DNA from: Lampris incognitus | Lineage: Eukaryota > Chordata > Actinopteri > Lampriformes > Lampridae | Length of the DNA stretch: 64,000 bases | Direction of reading: 5' to 3' | NCBI RefSeq assembly: GCF_029633865.1 | Contig: NC_079213.1 | Coordinates: 98,813,845-98,877,844 of the forward strand | Part shown: in pieces, positions 62,550 through 64,000 of the stretch | How positions within the stretch are numbered: the stretch's first letter is position 1 | Layout: each line of letters opens with the position of its first letter | Notes under the pieces: model-generated | Seen by the model: only the letters and a program-made list of their open reading frames with translations | The model's database searches: none | Told to the model about the DNA's origin: nothing | Translations under genes and position numbers: made by a program

Positions 62550-63500
62550 GGATGTTTTCTGACTTCATGAACAATGACACCTTTTAGCCTCTCCTGTCAA
62601 GTTTGTCTCAAAGTGTTTTTGGAGCGTAAAGTTTCGACATCTTCCGGACCAAATGCTCAGACTCTCATAAAACTCGTGTCCGTGTCCTGTGTTTTCTGTC
62701 AGGTTTCCACCGCGTTGCGGATATTTATACGTTTGTATTGTGCCTATGGTTTGTTGTAAAGGGTGCTGCAGTGTGTGTGTCTGTGTGCGCGCGCGTGCGC
62801 GTGCATGCATGGCAGGCTGCAGTGTGTGTGTGTGTGCGCGCGCGCGTGCCTGCATGGCAGGCAGGGTTGCAGATTACAGAGCGGCGCGGTGACTTTCCAC
62901 ATCCAGACTCCGCAGTGGTCCTCTGTGTCCCGTATGTGCTGTTTCCTTTGTTGAGGTCGTCTTAAGATAACTTTACACCGATGACCATGACTTCAGATGT
63001 TAAAAAAAAACAACTTTCTTATTCGACATGAAAATGCAGTTATTTTAGAATTACGTCAGAACTCACCATCTTCCACCCCCAATCACCACGGCTGTTTACT
63101 TTTCCTTTTTGCAGGAATATAATGTCGTCTTTACCAAATTCAAATGATAATCTTAGCGGAGTTATGGGGGGGAAATGGCTGATACGACCCACCTCTGAAC
63201 GTGGTCTTTGTTATAAGAGTGTCGTGCCCGGTGGTCTTTCTTTTTATCGTCTGCAAATGAAGTGTAGCTGATGTGCAAAACGTTGAGTCCGTCTGAAGGG
63301 ACTTGCTTCAAGTGGAGAGAGAGACGGGTTTTGCTTGGTCTGTTGTCGTGGGGTAGTCGGTCGCTAGTCTGTTGTGGAAAAGCTGCACAACTGCTGAAAA
63401 GTAAACCCGGACTGGTTTCCGATGGAGGATGGCAACTTGCTGTTTGGCTTTAAAAACTTTCGATGAGCATATTCCAGTCCCTGCAATACATGTGCTCTAG
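62550..63500. other. Intergenic or intronic sequence with (TG/CG)n tracts
   Basis: Alternating TG/CG dinucleotides at 62770-62850. No supported gene. Confidence 0.45.
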
Positions 63501-63620
63501 TGCCATGGAGGTGGTATATAGGTGCTCCACTGTTATGTAGGTGTCATGTAGGTGGTATGTAGGTGGTATGCAAGTATCCCCCCCCCCCCCCCCGTGGTAT
63601 TTGGGTGATACATATCCACA
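63500..63620. repeat. Degenerate short tandem repeat (about 11 bp) with a poly-C run
   Basis: Repeats of atgtaggtggt/tataggtgctc from about 63510 to 63570, followed by a C15 run at 63579-63593. Confidence 0.6.
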
Positions 63621-63882
63621 CAGAGGACTCTTTTAACTTTTCTCTCAACCGCTGAAGTGGGGACACTGACAATGTGGTCACTCAGCTGACAACTTGAACC
63701 AAAGTGCATGCATCAGTGCAGTTTAGGAGTATATGTGGACTTACAGTACTGACTTCTGCAGCAGCACTCGACTAGACAGTGCTCTCATGGAAAACGGTGC
63801 TCGGGCAATAGAATAGTAGTTACGAGACAGGGCGAGGCCATCAATCAGCTATGTGACGTAAATGTCATTCTGGGAAGTGTTT

Positions 63883-63903
63883 GTGTGTGTGTGTGTGTGT
63901 GTG
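63883..63903. repeat. (TG)n tract
   Basis: Short pure TG repeat near the window end. Confidence 0.85.
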
Positions 63904-64000
63904 CATATGTTTGCACGTGCACATGTGAATGCACGTGAGCATGCATGCAAAATAGCTCACACAGGCCTGCAGATGTGATGTCGGATCTATACTTTCCTTT

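Overview
The window is nuclear DNA of a bony fish, most likely a teleost. Genes are split into many short exons with GT..AG introns and vertebrate-type proteins, and the introns are packed with fish-style repeats: L2/Maui-like, Rex1-like, RTE-like and L1-like LINEs, Penelope-like elements, hAT, Harbinger and Tc1 DNA transposons, several tRNA-derived SINE families, and long dinucleotide arrays. There is no operon structure, CRISPR array, or believable rRNA/tRNA gene.

Three protein-coding genes can be built exon by exon, with every splice phase agreeing. (1) chaf1a, + strand, positions 1-25809: the large subunit of chromatin assembly factor 1. Its 5' end lies outside the window; 14 exons and about 854 residues are visible. 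(2) ubxn6 (UBXD1), - strand, 39760-29503: a complete 11-exon, 437-residue p97/VCP cofactor. The two genes are tail to tail, with poly(A) signals about 270 bp apart, the arrangement known from human 19p13.3. (3) uap1, + strand, 43159-59212: a complete 10-exon, 519-residue UDP-N-acetylglucosamine pyrophosphorylase. It starts head to head with ubxn6, about 3.4 kb away. A possible noncoding first exon of a fourth gene lies near 62.4-62.55 kb.

Layout: 0-26 kb is chaf1a, whose introns hold a hAT element with a Harbinger remnant, a Penelope palindrome plus an L2-like LINE, a Penelope copy with RT and GIY-YIG segments, a broken ZBED-hAT interrupted by Rex1 and by a hAT MITE, and a layered 4-kb Penelope/RTE/hAT nest. 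27-39.8 kb is ubxn6 with an RTE-like LINE, a long-inverted-repeat element and SINEs. 39.8-43.1 kb is the divergent promoter region with a strong 47-bp hairpin and an L1 remnant. 43.1-59.9 kb is uap1, whose introns carry most copies of one abundant SINE family, a Tc1-type transposon with a DD36E triad, and long (CT), (TG) and (GA) arrays next to splice acceptors.

The three host genes do not form a pathway: one acts in replication-coupled histone deposition, one in p97-dependent protein and lysosome quality control, one in nucleotide-sugar synthesis. I found no convincing new biological system. The best leads are transposon biology (DD36E Tc1, Penelope palindromes with an internal empty site, a long-inverted-repeat element carrying a coding fragment) and splicing details (a GC-AG intron in ubxn6, a 42-nt AGX2-like cassette exon and a (TG)n-flanked in-frame exon in uap1).
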